A stretch of DNA of 64,000 bases from NCBI GenBank assembly GCA_035525225.1, contig DATLFA010000023.1:62001-126000 (forward strand), in the 5' to 3' direction. Positions within the stretch are counted from its first letter, which is position 1, and each line of letters starts with the position of its first letter. This document shows, piece by piece, positions 34,874 to 44,382 of the stretch. The notes beneath the pieces are model-generated. The model was not told where the DNA came from, ran no database searches, and was given only the letters and a program-made list of their open reading frames with translations. A program made the position numbers and the translations under genes. The DNA comes from DATLFA01 sp035525225 (GTDB taxonomy: Bacteria > Actinomycetota > Acidimicrobiia > Acidimicrobiales > WLNW01).

Positions 34874-35407
34874 GAGCGGGCGCCACACGGGGGCCCGGTC
34901 GGTCGATGGCAGCCCGAGGGCGCCGTCGATGCGCTGGCCGGCCTCGTCTTCGTCGATGCTCCACGACACAGCGAGCTCGGACACCAACGTATGTCGGGCC
35001 TGGGCGTACATCGACGTCTCGGCCGCCGACAGCGACGCGTCCTGCTTGCGCCGGGCCAGGTTGCGCACGACCTCGGCACATTCGTAGACGTCGCCCGACT
35101 TCAGCTTCTCTTGATGGTTCTTGAAGCGCCGCGACCAGTTCGAGGGCACTCGGGCGTCGGTCACCGCCAGCAGATCGAGCACTTCACCGGCATCGTCTCC
35201 CGAGATCGCGGAGCGGACACCGACGGCCTCGGCCTGGTCCTCGGGCAAGAGGACCCGCATACCGCCGAGCGTGCCCCAGCCGTGCTGCGGCACGAACAAC
35301 ACCAGGTAGCGGTACTTCTTTCCGTTGATGACCCGGGTCTCGCGACCGACGATTTCGGCAATCCCGTGTGAGGGGTAGACCACTTTCGTACCGACCTTGA
35401 AGGCCAC
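34859..35407 (-). CDS. carD: CarD family RNA polymerase-binding regulator
   Basis: The 182-residue protein begins VAFKVGTKVVYPSHGIAEIV, the RNA-polymerase-interaction (RID/Tudor-like) domain of CarD, to about residue 65. The helical DNA-binding domain follows, with NWSRRFKNHQEKLKSGDVYE and a conserved Trp-containing helix. CarD binds the RNA polymerase beta subunit and stabilises open promoter complexes; in mycobacteria it is essential and is about 162 residues long. The GTG at 35407 has a GGAGGT ribosome site eight bases upstream, which decides the start. This version has about 20 extra C-terminal residues (STDRAPVWRPLDQLS). Confidence 0.93.
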   Translation of the reverse strand: MAFKVGTKVVYPSHGIAEIVGRETRVINGKKYRYLVLFVPQHGWGTLGGMRVLLPEDQAEAVGVRSAISGDDAGEVLDLLAVTDARVPSNWSRRFKNHQEKLKSGDVYECAEVVRNLARRKQDASLSAAETSMYAQARHTLVSELAVSWSIDEDEAGQRIDGALGLPSTDRAPVWRPLDQLS

Positions 35408-35523
35408 CGCCGAAACCTCCGAGCAAGGTAGATGTCGTCCCAGTGTGCCCGACCAGCGGCCGGGCGCCACCTTCGGCCCGCAAGAATGGTGTGGGATAGG
35501 TCACCATTGACCCTCGGACAGCT

Positions 35524-36045
35524 CTAGAAGAATGGCCAGTCCCAATGGTTGCCCCGCGCATACCACTCGACCAGGTAGGCATTGAGGATGTTGATCTCGA
35601 CCAACGCTCCCGGTCCCGCAGCGAGCAGACGCTGCTCGGCGGCGCGGAATCGTTTTTCGAGCTCGGCATCGTCCATGCGCATCACCGTGAGCCGCGTCGG
35701 CTGCACCAGGTGACGGCCCGACTCGGTCAATCCGAAGCTCGTCGACGGGTTCACCGACTGCACCCCGAGGCCCTGTGAAGGGGAACGGACGTGACCGAGT
35801 TGCAACAAGATGGCCAGGTCTTTGGCGACACTCTGCGCGTTGACCCCCGTGCCGGGGAAGGTCTCGGCCACCTGGACCGCCGAGAACCATGCGCCGCCAC
35901 GGTCGGCGGAACGCTCGAGTTGCTCCATCTGCCCTAGCAACTGGCGAAGCAATCCGTTCAGTGCGCTCAAGATCGCATGCCCTTCATCCGTGTCGCCGGT
36001 GCGCGATCGGCAAGTCCGGCGAGCCTGTGATGAGCGTACCGTCAC
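35524..36045 (-). CDS. hypothetical protein, possible winged-helix
   Basis: I do not recognise this protein (173 residues from the GTG at 36045; true start uncertain, with an ATG at 35928 also possible). The middle part WFSAVQVAETFPGTGVNAQSVAKDLAILLQLGHV resembles a helix-turn-helix followed by a wing (SFGLTESGRHLV). The C-terminus is rich in Trp and ends HWDWPFF. G/C-rich third positions support coding from about residue 25 onward. It lies upstream of carD on the same strand, 116 bases away. Confidence 0.55.
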   Translation of the reverse strand: MTVRSSQARRTCRSRTGDTDEGHAILSALNGLLRQLLGQMEQLERSADRGGAWFSAVQVAETFPGTGVNAQSVAKDLAILLQLGHVRSPSQGLGVQSVNPSTSFGLTESGRHLVQPTRLTVMRMDDAELEKRFRAAEQRLLAAGPGALVEINILNAYLVEWYARGNHWDWPFF

Positions 36046-36101
36046 TTCCTCGTCACGAGGGATGGCGGTATGCGACGATGGGGGCGCCGAGGGGGTTCCG
36101 C

Positions 36102-37241
36102 ATGAAGTTCTCCATGATTTTCGAAGCTCAGGTCGAATACGGAACGCCCGATGTCGAGCGCCAGGCGATCAGGAACTGCGTCGAGCAGGCCGTCTACGCG
36201 GAAGAGATGGGCTTCGACGGTGTCTGGGCGGTCGAGCACCACTCGCTCGTCGAGTACTCGCACATGAGTGCACCCGAGATCTTTCTCACCGCGGTCGCGG
36301 CTCGCACCTCGCGCATTCGCGTCGGTCACGCCGCCGTGTGTATGCCGTTCGGCTACAACCATCCGGCACGCGTCGCCGAACGCGCCGCCATGCTCGACGT
36401 GATCTCCGACGGCCGACTCGACCTCGGCGCGGCGCGGGGCGGCACCGCGCAAGAGATGGCCTTGTGTGGCGTCGATCCCGAACTCACCGCGTCGCAGCTC
36501 GAGGAGACGCTTCGGTTCATCGGTCATTGTTGGCGGGGTGAGACGATCGAATGGGATTCCGAACTGCTGAAGATCCACCCGCCGCCCGGTCGGCCCCCGC
36601 ACACGGTCGTCCCCCGGCCGGTGCAGATGCCGCATCCGCCGCTGTTCCTCGCGTGCACGAATCCCGAGACGGTCAAGCGCGCCGCACGGTTCGGCGTGGG
36701 GCCGATGGTGCTCGGTTTCGGTGGCCCCGAAGCGATCGGCGACATGCGCCGCATGTTCGACGAAGAGCGCTCCACCCGCGACCTCGACCAGTGCGTGTCC
36801 CCTGGTCACATCAATGACGAGTTCGTGGCGCTCTGCCCGTCGTTCCTGCTCGACGATCGCGAAGAGGCGTTGCGCATCGGCGCGCGTGCACTGCGGTTCT
36901 TCGCCGAGGCGATCACGCATTGGGCCGCGCCCAATGGTGTTGCGCCAGCGCGGGGAACCGACAAGGTCGACAACGTCGCGTTCATGAAGGAGCACCTCGA
37001 CGCGGCGTATGCCGCGATCGCGCGTGGTGACGCACCTGCCACCGCGGCGTCGATGCTCTACAGCGTCGATCATGCGCTGGGCGACGCGGACACGGCTATC
37101 GAGTACGTGCAGCGACTAGCCACAGCCGGCGTCGACAACGTGATGTGTCTCATCCAGATGGGAACACTCACGCAGGATCAGCAACTCAACACCATCCGCA
37201 TCTGGGGCGAGAAGGTCATCCCCCACTTCAAGGCTCAGTAG
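36102..37241 (+). CDS. LLM class flavin-dependent oxidoreductase
   Basis: The 379-residue protein starts MKFSMIFEAQVEYGTPDVER at the ATG at 36102, eight bases after a GAGGGGG ribosome site. Barrel features are EEMGFDGVWAVEHHSLVEYS near residue 40, IRVGHAAVCMPFGYNHPARVAE near residue 72, and the loop DGRLDLGAARGG near residue 104. Length and motifs match bacterial luciferase-like monooxygenases with the conserved EHH. The next gene, an alpha/beta hydrolase, begins 4 bases after its stop. An oxidation-then-hydrolysis step is a natural reading. Confidence 0.9.
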   Translation: MKFSMIFEAQVEYGTPDVERQAIRNCVEQAVYAEEMGFDGVWAVEHHSLVEYSHMSAPEIFLTAVAARTSRIRVGHAAVCMPFGYNHPARVAERAAMLDVISDGRLDLGAARGGTAQEMALCGVDPELTASQLEETLRFIGHCWRGETIEWDSELLKIHPPPGRPPHTVVPRPVQMPHPPLFLACTNPETVKRAARFGVGPMVLGFGGPEAIGDMRRMFDEERSTRDLDQCVSPGHINDEFVALCPSFLLDDREEALRIGARALRFFAEAITHWAAPNGVAPARGTDKVDNVAFMKEHLDAAYAAIARGDAPATAASMLYSVDHALGDADTAIEYVQRLATAGVDNVMCLIQMGTLTQDQQLNTIRIWGEKVIPHFKAQ

Positions 37242-37245
37242 GTCG

Positions 37246-38175
37246 ATGTATCTCAACGAGTTCGCCGAAGATCTCTCCCCACGCGACATGACGCGGTCTG
37301 CGGAGTTCACCAGTTTGCTGCAGAGCGCCGCCGACCTGGGTATCCCGCACGCACCCGACGTGCGTTATGTGTCGCGCCACACGGTGGTGCGCAGCCAACG
37401 GTTTCACTTCTCGGAGTGGGGCGAGCCGGGACGTCCGCAGATCTTGCTGCTGCACGGCGGCAATCAATCGGCCCACTCGTGGGACCTCGTCAGCTTGCAT
37501 CTCTCCGATCGCTACCACGTGTTCGCACTCGACCAAAGGGGCCACGGCGATTCGGAGTGGAACCGCGAGCAGGACTACTCCATCGACTCCATGGTCGGCG
37601 ACGCGTTGGCGTTCATCGCCGATCAGGGACTACGCGACGCCATCGTGTTCGGTCATTCGATGGGCGGCCGCGTCGCCCTCACGATGGCAACCGCGTACCC
37701 CACGCTCGCACGCGCGCTCGTCATCGTCGATGTCGGACCCGAGATCTCGGCAGAGGGATCGAAGACGATCCAGCACTTCGTCGTGCACAACGTCGAATTC
37801 GACGATCTCGAGATCTTCCTCGACAACGTGCAGAAGTACGACCCGTTCCGCTCGAGGGCGCACATCGAGCGAACGGTGAAGTACAACATGTTGCGGCGCG
37901 CTGACGGTAAGTACATCAGCAAGGTCGACCACCGGCGCATCCCGCTGCGCAACAAGGACCTGACGCTCGATCACATGCGTACGCTCACTTGTCCCGTGCT
38001 GGTGCTGCGGGGAGCCGAATCCAACATCCTCGAACCCGACGCCGCCGTCCGCTTCGTCGACGCGCTACCGAACGGTCAGCTCGTGACGGTGCCCAAGTGC
38101 GGTCACAACGTGCACTCGGGCAACACGCCCGGGTTCCTCGAAGCGATCAGCCCATTCCTCGCCGCGCTCGACTGA
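37246..38175 (+). CDS. alpha/beta hydrolase
   Basis: The 309-residue hydrolase has the oxyanion HGGNQSAHSW near residue 74, DQRGHGDSEW near residue 98, the nucleophile in VFGHSMGGRVAL near residue 135, a candidate acid in LRGAESNILEPD near residue 258, and the His in PKCGHNVHSGN near residue 285. The pattern is that of C-C bond hydrolases and esterases. It follows the LLM oxidoreductase by 4 bases, so it probably acts on that enzyme's product. Confidence 0.9.
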   Translation: MYLNEFAEDLSPRDMTRSAEFTSLLQSAADLGIPHAPDVRYVSRHTVVRSQRFHFSEWGEPGRPQILLLHGGNQSAHSWDLVSLHLSDRYHVFALDQRGHGDSEWNREQDYSIDSMVGDALAFIADQGLRDAIVFGHSMGGRVALTMATAYPTLARALVIVDVGPEISAEGSKTIQHFVVHNVEFDDLEIFLDNVQKYDPFRSRAHIERTVKYNMLRRADGKYISKVDHRRIPLRNKDLTLDHMRTLTCPVLVLRGAESNILEPDAAVRFVDALPNGQLVTVPKCGHNVHSGNTPGFLEAISPFLAALD

Positions 38176-38191
38176 CGATCGCTTCGGCGAG

Positions 38192-40222
38192 TTACCGCTC
38201 GACCGACGTACCCACACCCGCGGCGCCGGCCATCTCCGGCTCGACGCGCAGGCAGCGCACACTGACGCCGCGGATCTGCACGGGGGCGGGGTCGACGGTG
38301 AGGCACGTCTCGATGACATCGGGGCAGCGAGGGGCGAAGGGGCAGCCACCCACCGGTGGCGCCTGCTGAGAGCCCGTATCTTCGGGCATCGACATCAAGC
38401 GGCGATTCGTGGGATCCATCGACAGCACCGAGCCGAGCAGCATGCGGGTGTAGGGGTGCCGCGGGTTGGCATACACCTCGTCGCTCGGGCCCCATTCGAC
38501 GACGCGACCGAGGTACATGACCGCGACGCGATCGCTGATGTGATGCACGACTTCGAGGTCGTGGCCGACGAAGAGGTAGGCGATGCCCGTTTCTCGCTTG
38601 AGATCGTTGAGCAGGTTGATCACCTGCGCCTGCGTCGACACGTCGAGCGAGCTGATGGGCTCGTCGCAAACGATGAGCTTGGGCTTGAGCGCCAAGGCGC
38701 GCGCAATCGCGACGCGTTGTCGTTGACCGCCCGAGAGCTGATGCGGGTAGCGATAACGATACGTCTCGTCGAGCCCGACCTGCCCCAGCAATTCGACGAT
38801 GCGTTCCCGACGTTCGTCGACCGAGAGCGACATGTGGATATCCAGTGGCTCCGCGACGGAGTCGCCCACGGTCATCTGTGGATCGAGCGACGCGTAGGGG
38901 TTCTGGTAGATGACCTGGATGTCGCGCCGCTGCGCCCGCAATGCACTCTTGCTCAACGTGGCGCTGTCGACACCCTCGAACAGCACTTGTCCGGATGAGG
39001 GAGTGACGAGGCCGAGCACGAGCCGGCCGACGGTCGTCTTACCCGCGCCGCTCTCACCGACGAGGCCCACCGACTCGCCCGGTTGCACGTCGATGTTGAC
39101 GTTGTCGACGGCGCGGATCGTGCGCTTGGCCCGGCCGAACACGCCGCCACCGACGCCGTAGTCCTTCGTGAGGTCGCGCACGACCAGCAACGGATCACGG
39201 TGCACATTCTCGATTGCGGCTCCCGCCGCGGCCGGTGTCCCCGATCGAACACCTGAGAGCAGGATCTCGCCGACGCGGATGCAGCGCACCTGCGTGCCAC
39301 CGCGATCGATGAGTGGCGGCGGAGCCTCGACACACGCCTCGATTGCGTACTGGCAACGGGTGTGAAAGCGGCACCCGGTCGGCATCGCGCTCGGGTCGGG
39401 CACCGTGCCGGGGATGGCAACGAGCACCCCGCCCTTGGTGTGCGGCCCCGGATGTGACCCGAGCAGCGCCTCTGTATACGGATGCGTCGGCACCACGAAG
39501 ACCTTGCTGGTGTCACCGGTCTCGACGAGCTGGCCGGCGTACATGACGGCGACGCGATCGCACATCTCCGAGATCACCGACAGATCGTGGGAGATCAGCA
39601 GCAGCGACATGCCGTACTCGTCGCGCAGCGAATGCAACAACCGCAAGATCTGCGCCTGCACGGTCACGTCGAGGGCCGTGGTGGGCTCGTCGGCGATGAG
39701 CAACTTCGGTTGCGACGAGATCGCCAGTGCGATCATCACCCGCTGCGCCATGCCACCAGAGAACTGATGGGGATAGTCGCCCAGACGGTCACGAGGGTGC
39801 TTGATGCCGACGCGCTCTAGCAACTCGACGGCTCGGTCGCGCGCCTCTGTCTTGTTCATGTCATGGTGCGTGCGGATGGCCTCGACCATCTGGTTGCCGA
39901 TCGTGTACGCAGGGTTGAGCGAGTTCTGCGGATCTTGGAACACCATGGCCATCTTCGGCCCGCGCAACTGGCGGAAATCGCTCGGCGACAACTTCGAAAC
40001 GACGCGCCCTTCGAACGCGACCGTGCCCTCGGCGAGGCGAACGGAGTGCGGCAAAAGGCTCATCACCGCGCTGGCCGTGAGGCTTTTGCCCGAACCGCTT
40101 TCGCCGACCAGGCCGAGCGTCTCGCCCTCCTCGATGGCGAACGACACGTCGTCGATGACCCGCACCCACTTGCCGTAGCGCTTGACTTCGACGCCGAGAC
40201 CGTTGACCTCGAGCAAGGTCAC
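38192..40222 (-). CDS. peptide-type ABC transporter ATP-binding protein, fused DppD-DppF
   Basis: The 676-residue protein contains two complete ATPase units. The first has Walker A GLVGESGSGKS (near residue 38), signature HQFSGGMAQRV and Walker B LLIADEPTTALD. The second has GLVGESGAGKT (near residue 400), HQLSGGQRQRV and LIVCDEPISSLD. Each ends with the oligopeptide-family C-terminal Cys cluster (CRFHTRC and CPFAPRCPD), which can hold an iron-sulfur cluster. The GTG start at 40222 overlaps the permease stop; the much longer open frame upstream is antisense to the permease. It powers import by the two permeases upstream. Confidence 0.92.
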   Translation of the reverse strand: MTLLEVNGLGVEVKRYGKWVRVIDDVSFAIEEGETLGLVGESGSGKSLTASAVMSLLPHSVRLAEGTVAFEGRVVSKLSPSDFRQLRGPKMAMVFQDPQNSLNPAYTIGNQMVEAIRTHHDMNKTEARDRAVELLERVGIKHPRDRLGDYPHQFSGGMAQRVMIALAISSQPKLLIADEPTTALDVTVQAQILRLLHSLRDEYGMSLLLISHDLSVISEMCDRVAVMYAGQLVETGDTSKVFVVPTHPYTEALLGSHPGPHTKGGVLVAIPGTVPDPSAMPTGCRFHTRCQYAIEACVEAPPPLIDRGGTQVRCIRVGEILLSGVRSGTPAAAGAAIENVHRDPLLVVRDLTKDYGVGGGVFGRAKRTIRAVDNVNIDVQPGESVGLVGESGAGKTTVGRLVLGLVTPSSGQVLFEGVDSATLSKSALRAQRRDIQVIYQNPYASLDPQMTVGDSVAEPLDIHMSLSVDERRERIVELLGQVGLDETYRYRYPHQLSGGQRQRVAIARALALKPKLIVCDEPISSLDVSTQAQVINLLNDLKRETGIAYLFVGHDLEVVHHISDRVAVMYLGRVVEWGPSDEVYANPRHPYTRMLLGSVLSMDPTNRRLMSMPEDTGSQQAPPVGGCPFAPRCPDVIETCLTVDPAPVQIRGVSVRCLRVEPEMAGAAGVGTSVER

Positions 40223-41130
40223 GCGCCGCCCCCGATCTCTTGGCGCCCGATCGCGTCGCGCAAACCGTCGGCGATCACATTGAAGGCCCACGACAGCAAC
40301 GTGATTGCGATGCCGGGCAACAGAATCATGCTCTGGCTGCGCTCTTTGTAAGAGAACCCCCGCTGCAACAGGGTGCCGAGACTGGTACCGGGCGGCTTGA
40401 TCGAGAGACCGAGGTAGGAGAGCGTCCCTTCGGCGAGCAGCGCGAACCCCATGGTCATCAGACCTTGCACGATGATCGGAGCCATGGAGTTGGGCACGAT
40501 GTGACGAAAGACGATGCGCGAGTCCTTGGCACCCATCACACGCGCGGCTTCGACATAGACGTCGGATTTCGTCGACAACACCTGACCACGAACGAGGCGG
40601 GCAAAGGTCGGCGTGAAGAGCACCGACAACCCTATCATCGCATTGCGGAGGCCGGGGCCCAGAACCCCGACGATCGCCATCAACAGCAACAACCCGGGGA
40701 CAGCGAGAATGCCGTCGATGAGCCGCATCAACAGCGCGTCGACGAACCCACCCACGTACCCACTCAGGACACCGATGACGAAACCGAGGGTCAGCGCGAT
40801 CGATACCGCCAACAGGCACGCCAGGAGCGAGGTGCGCAGGCCGAACATCATGCGCGACGCCAGGTCGCGACCGAGGTCGTCGGTGCCGAGCCAGTAGTTG
40901 CCCGAGAACCCCGCGAACCGATCTTGCAGGTTCTGTTGCGCAGGATCGGCCGGGGCAAGCACTGGTGCAAGCACCGCGATGAGCACCATCACGATCACGA
41001 AGCCGAGCGCGACGAGCGCCGACTTGCGTTGACGGAAGCGAAACCAGGTGCGGCGCCAGCCGTGCAGTTGCGCCGCTTTCGGCAACGTCGGGAGCGTGGC
41101 GAGGGTATCGAGGCGGGCGACGGAGGTCAT
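40219..41130 (-). CDS. peptide-type ABC transporter permease (DppC-like)
   Basis: The 303-residue permease has six membrane helices, an N-terminal OppC_N helix (ALVALGFVIVMVLIAVLAPVL near residue 40), GTDDLGRDLASR after it, and the cytoplasmic EAARVMGAKDSRIVFRHIVPN loop near residue 200 that contacts the ATPase. The ATG at 41130 overlaps the stop of the DppB-like gene (ATGA). It is one of two channel-forming subunits. Confidence 0.92.
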   Translation of the reverse strand: MTSVARLDTLATLPTLPKAAQLHGWRRTWFRFRQRKSALVALGFVIVMVLIAVLAPVLAPADPAQQNLQDRFAGFSGNYWLGTDDLGRDLASRMMFGLRTSLLACLLAVSIALTLGFVIGVLSGYVGGFVDALLMRLIDGILAVPGLLLLMAIVGVLGPGLRNAMIGLSVLFTPTFARLVRGQVLSTKSDVYVEAARVMGAKDSRIVFRHIVPNSMAPIIVQGLMTMGFALLAEGTLSYLGLSIKPPGTSLGTLLQRGFSYKERSQSMILLPGIAITLLSWAFNVIADGLRDAIGRQEIGGGA

Positions 41131-42071
41131 CGGACTCGTACCTTCGGGTTGAGGAACGCGTACGCGACATCCACGAGGAAGCCGACGATCAACACGACGG
41201 CGGCGGAAATCACCACGACCGCCTGAATGATCGGAACATCGCGGGTCTGCACCGCGGTCAACGCGTACGCGCCGAGACCGTTGATGCCGAAGATGTTCTC
41301 CACGATGATCGAGCCGGCCAGTAGGAAGCCGAGGCGTACACCGATGATGGTGATGGTCGGCAAGGCGGCGTTCTTCAACGCGTGGCGGGCGATGATCCGC
41401 GTGTTCGAGATACCGCGGGCGCGGGCGGCACGAACGTAATCCTGATCGAGCACTCCGACGAGACCGGTGCGCAACTGTCGCGCCACCTCTGACCACGTGA
41501 AGATCGCCAGCGTCAACATGGGGAGGAAGGCGTACTCGAGCCATTGACCTGGCGAATCAGCGAACGACACGTAGCCGAGCACCGGGAACAGTTTCCATTT
41601 GACACCGAAGTAGGTGATGAGCAGCGTGCCGATCCAAAACTGGGGTGTAGACAAACCGAGCGACACGAAGAACAGCAACGCCTTGTCCGGTAGGCGCCCC
41701 GCGAATGCACCTTGGACGACACCGACCAAGGTGCCGATGAGCACCGCCATGATGAACGCGCCAACCGCAATCGACGCGGTGATGGGAAGGCGACGCTTGA
41801 GCTCCGCCGCGACCGGGCGATCGGTGAGGGCCGACTTGCCGAAGTCACCCTGCATCGCATTGCCCAGCCAACGCCCGTAGCGCACGTGCGCCGGGTCGTC
41901 GAGATTCAGCCGTTCGCGAACGGCGGCCGCCTCTTCGGGTGTCGCTTCGATACCGGCGATGGCATAGGCCGGGTCACCGGGCAGCAGCCACGTCAACGAG
42001 AACGCGGCCACCGAGACGAGGAAGATCAGCGGGATCGCCTGTAGGAATCGACGCAGAATAAGTAGACCCAT
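41127..42071 (-). CDS. peptide-type ABC transporter permease (DppB-like)
   Basis: The 314-residue permease has the classic MGLLILRRFLQAIPLIFLVS start, the LLPGDPAYAIAG loop near residue 30, six membrane helices, and the EAA-type loop RAARARGISNTRIIARHALKN near residue 218. It lies 30 bases downstream of the substrate-binding protein gene and forms the pore with the DppC-like protein. Confidence 0.92.
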   Translation of the reverse strand: MGLLILRRFLQAIPLIFLVSVAAFSLTWLLPGDPAYAIAGIEATPEEAAAVRERLNLDDPAHVRYGRWLGNAMQGDFGKSALTDRPVAAELKRRLPITASIAVGAFIMAVLIGTLVGVVQGAFAGRLPDKALLFFVSLGLSTPQFWIGTLLITYFGVKWKLFPVLGYVSFADSPGQWLEYAFLPMLTLAIFTWSEVARQLRTGLVGVLDQDYVRAARARGISNTRIIARHALKNAALPTITIIGVRLGFLLAGSIIVENIFGINGLGAYALTAVQTRDVPIIQAVVVISAAVVLIVGFLVDVAYAFLNPKVRVR

Positions 42072-42101
42072 TGCGAGCTTCCGTCTCGGTGGCCAAATGC
42101 T

Positions 42102-43757
42102 CTAGTTCGTGATTGCTACCTTGCCTTTGGTGATGTACTTGCCCCGCAGGGTCGCCGGGCAGCGCGTGGTGGCGACGTCGACGCCGCCCACGTAGTTCTT
42201 GTGGGCTTGGATTGCCGGCACCGTGAACAGCGGGAACCCTTCGAGCAGCGAGTCGAGCGTCAGCTTGGCGGCCTGGCCGTAGAGCCGGACGCGGGTTGCC
42301 TCGTCAGTGGCCGCGGCGGCCTGCACGAGCACGTCACGAAGGCCCGGCAACTCGTCCCGACCCACGTTGGTGTTGCCGTCGGACAAGTAGCGCGGACGGA
42401 AGAAGGCGTCAGGGTCGTACGTGAGATTGGCGCCCCACGCACCGGCGACGACGCCGCTCTTCTTCGTCGGATCGGTCGGGTAGAAGGTCGGCACCGTCTG
42501 CGCGGTGGGCACATACGTGATGTTCATCGTCACGCCGATCAGCTTGAGCTGACCTTGGATCAACTCGTTCTGCTGAATGTACGACGTCGAGGTGTCACCG
42601 ATGACCGCATTGAACGTGAAGCCATCGGGGAACCCGGCCTCGGTCAAGAGTTGCTTGGCCTTGGCAACGTCGTAGGGGTAGAGGCTGTCGAGGGCGGCGT
42701 CGTAGCCCACGAAACCCTTGGGGTACCACTGGGAAACGGGGCCGACGAGACCTTCGGTCATCACGTCGGTCACGGCCTTCCGATCGATGCCGTACGCCAT
42801 CGCCTGACGCACCCGCACGTCATCGAAAGGCTCCTCCGTGGAATTGATCAGGAACGTGCGCAGCTGGATCGAGGGATCGATCTTGACCACGACGTCGGTC
42901 GCATCTTTGAGCCCCGCGACCTGCGATGCCGCATCGATCGGCACGAGGTCGAATTGGTCCGACTTGATGGCGTTGACCAGGGCGTCGACTTTGACCTCGG
43001 TCATGTCGATACCACCGAGACGCGGGGTCGTGGTGTCCCAATAGCCATCCCACGAACGCACCGACATCGACTCGATCGGCCGGTATTCACCGGTGATCTG
43101 GTACATGCCCGAACCCACCGGACTCTTCCCGAAGAAGTCGGCGGGAGTAGCGGCCGCCTTGAACGCGGTCGGCGAATACATCAGACCGGGGCGGTCGGCG
43201 AGTTGTGCCAGCAATGGGCCCCCTGCCGCCGACTTCATCTTGAAGCGCACCGTCGTCTCGTCGACGGCGGTGACCGACTCGAGCATGTACAGCGCGCCCT
43301 TGACGTTGGAGATCGCGTCGGTGAGTGCGCGGTCGAAGGCGAACTTCACAGCCTCGGCGTTGAACGCCGTGCCGTCTTGGAACTTGACGCCCGAGCGCAG
43401 CTTGACCGTGAGGTTCAGCGGGTCGTCGAGCTTGTACTCGGTCGCGAGCATCGGCTGCAGCTTGCCCGCTACGTCGTAATAGAAAAGCGTGTCGTAGATC
43501 AGGCGCATCTGCGTGATCTCGCACGGCGTGCGCTGCAGCACCGGGTCGAGGCTGTTGGCCTGCATCGAGCCGTAGCGGAGGATCGCCGCCGGATCGGCGT
43601 CGACTACGGGCCTGGTTGACGCGACGGTGCCACCGGCCGAGCCGAGTGTCGTCGCCGTCCCACCTTGTCCGGTGGTGTCGGCATCGTCTCCGCATGCTCC
43701 TGCAATGATTGCAAAGACAGCGAGAAATCCGAGTAATGCAGTACGCCTCTTGGTCAT
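42102..43757 (-). CDS. ABC transporter substrate-binding lipoprotein, family 5
   Basis: The 551-residue solute-binding protein starts at the ATG at 43757 after a GGGGGGG run. A lipoprotein signal peptide ends AIIAGAC with Cys22 as the lipid site, then a low-complexity Gly/Thr linker. The mature domain is SBP_bac_5: SLDPVLQRTPCEITQMRLIYD near residue 65, KLRSGVKFQDGTAFNAEAVKFAFDRA near residue 125, and VRQAMAYGIDRKAV near residue 320. Family members bind peptides, nickel complexes or other small molecules. It is the first gene of the importer operon. Confidence 0.92.
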   Translation of the reverse strand: MTKRRTALLGFLAVFAIIAGACGDDADTTGQGGTATTLGSAGGTVASTRPVVDADPAAILRYGSMQANSLDPVLQRTPCEITQMRLIYDTLFYYDVAGKLQPMLATEYKLDDPLNLTVKLRSGVKFQDGTAFNAEAVKFAFDRALTDAISNVKGALYMLESVTAVDETTVRFKMKSAAGGPLLAQLADRPGLMYSPTAFKAAATPADFFGKSPVGSGMYQITGEYRPIESMSVRSWDGYWDTTTPRLGGIDMTEVKVDALVNAIKSDQFDLVPIDAASQVAGLKDATDVVVKIDPSIQLRTFLINSTEEPFDDVRVRQAMAYGIDRKAVTDVMTEGLVGPVSQWYPKGFVGYDAALDSLYPYDVAKAKQLLTEAGFPDGFTFNAVIGDTSTSYIQQNELIQGQLKLIGVTMNITYVPTAQTVPTFYPTDPTKKSGVVAGAWGANLTYDPDAFFRPRYLSDGNTNVGRDELPGLRDVLVQAAAATDEATRVRLYGQAAKLTLDSLLEGFPLFTVPAIQAHKNYVGGVDVATTRCPATLRGKYITKGKVAITN

Positions 43758-43857
43758 GTAGGCCCCCCCTTGACGACGGCACGCCCCTCGAGGGTCGTTC
43801 CGGCGGTCCAGCTTAGTCACAGAGCGGACCCCACCCGCCAAGCCGAGGGGCGGGGAC

Positions 43858-44259
43858 CTACTCCACCGCGGTCGCCTCGAGCTCGACCATGAGCTCGGGG
43901 AAGGCGAGGCGGCTCACACCGAGCAACGTGCCCGGCGGCCGCACACCGGCGGCAGCCAGGCGGGGCGAGAAGACCCCCATGGCCTCGAAAAAGGCGTCGA
44001 CATCGGTCGTGTAGATGTTGAGCCGCACCACATTGGCAAGCGTCATGTCGGCCCCCGCGAGCACCGCCTCGAGATTGTCGAGGGCCATAGAAACCTGCGC
44101 CGCCATGTCCCCCGCGTGTTGCGGTTCTCCGTCGGCCGACATCGCGGTCTGTCCGGCGCAGATGAGCTCACGGCTCTTCCCCACCACGATCTCGCCCTGA
44201 TTGAAACCCATCTCGACCGACCATGGCCAAGGATTCACCGGTGTCCGGCTGACCGTCAT
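43858..44259 (-). CDS. RidA/YjgF family protein
   Basis: The 133-residue protein has the RidA trimer fold with VNPWPWSVEMGFNQGEIVVG at the start, QVSMALDNLEAVLAGADMTLANVVRLNIYTTDVD in the middle, and PGTLLGVSRLAFPELMVELEATA at the end. In classical RidA an Arg binds the carboxylate of 2-aminoacrylate; here the strand reads GTLLGVSRLAFPELM with no obvious CIARx Arg, so deaminase activity is uncertain. It is divergent from the SMP-30 gene and lies 100 bases upstream of the transporter operon. Confidence 0.85.
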   Translation of the reverse strand: MTVSRTPVNPWPWSVEMGFNQGEIVVGKSRELICAGQTAMSADGEPQHAGDMAAQVSMALDNLEAVLAGADMTLANVVRLNIYTTDVDAFFEAMGVFSPRLAAAGVRPPGTLLGVSRLAFPELMVELEATAVE

Positions 44260-44382
44260 CGAAACGTCCTTTCGGCTCTGACCCGGCGGCCATTCTTGTA
44301 CACATTCATTGGGTTGGCGCCGTGGCGGTGCACCGCAAGGGCAGACGAGCCCGGCCACACGGGCTGCCGTAACTTGTCGCCG

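Noticed and set aside
34825..34875. tRNA-like segment with GGTTCGAGCCC on the minus strand
   Set aside because: The T-arm stem does not pair, no acceptor or anticodon arms can be drawn, and the bases overlap the carD end.
38192..41170. One 992-residue ABC protein
   Set aside because: The first 316 codons are antisense-phase sequence over the permease gene; the ATPase starts at the GTG overlapping the permease stop.
42201..43619. 472-codon plus-strand frame
   Set aside because: Mirror of the substrate-binding protein gene, which has a signal peptide and clear family motifs.
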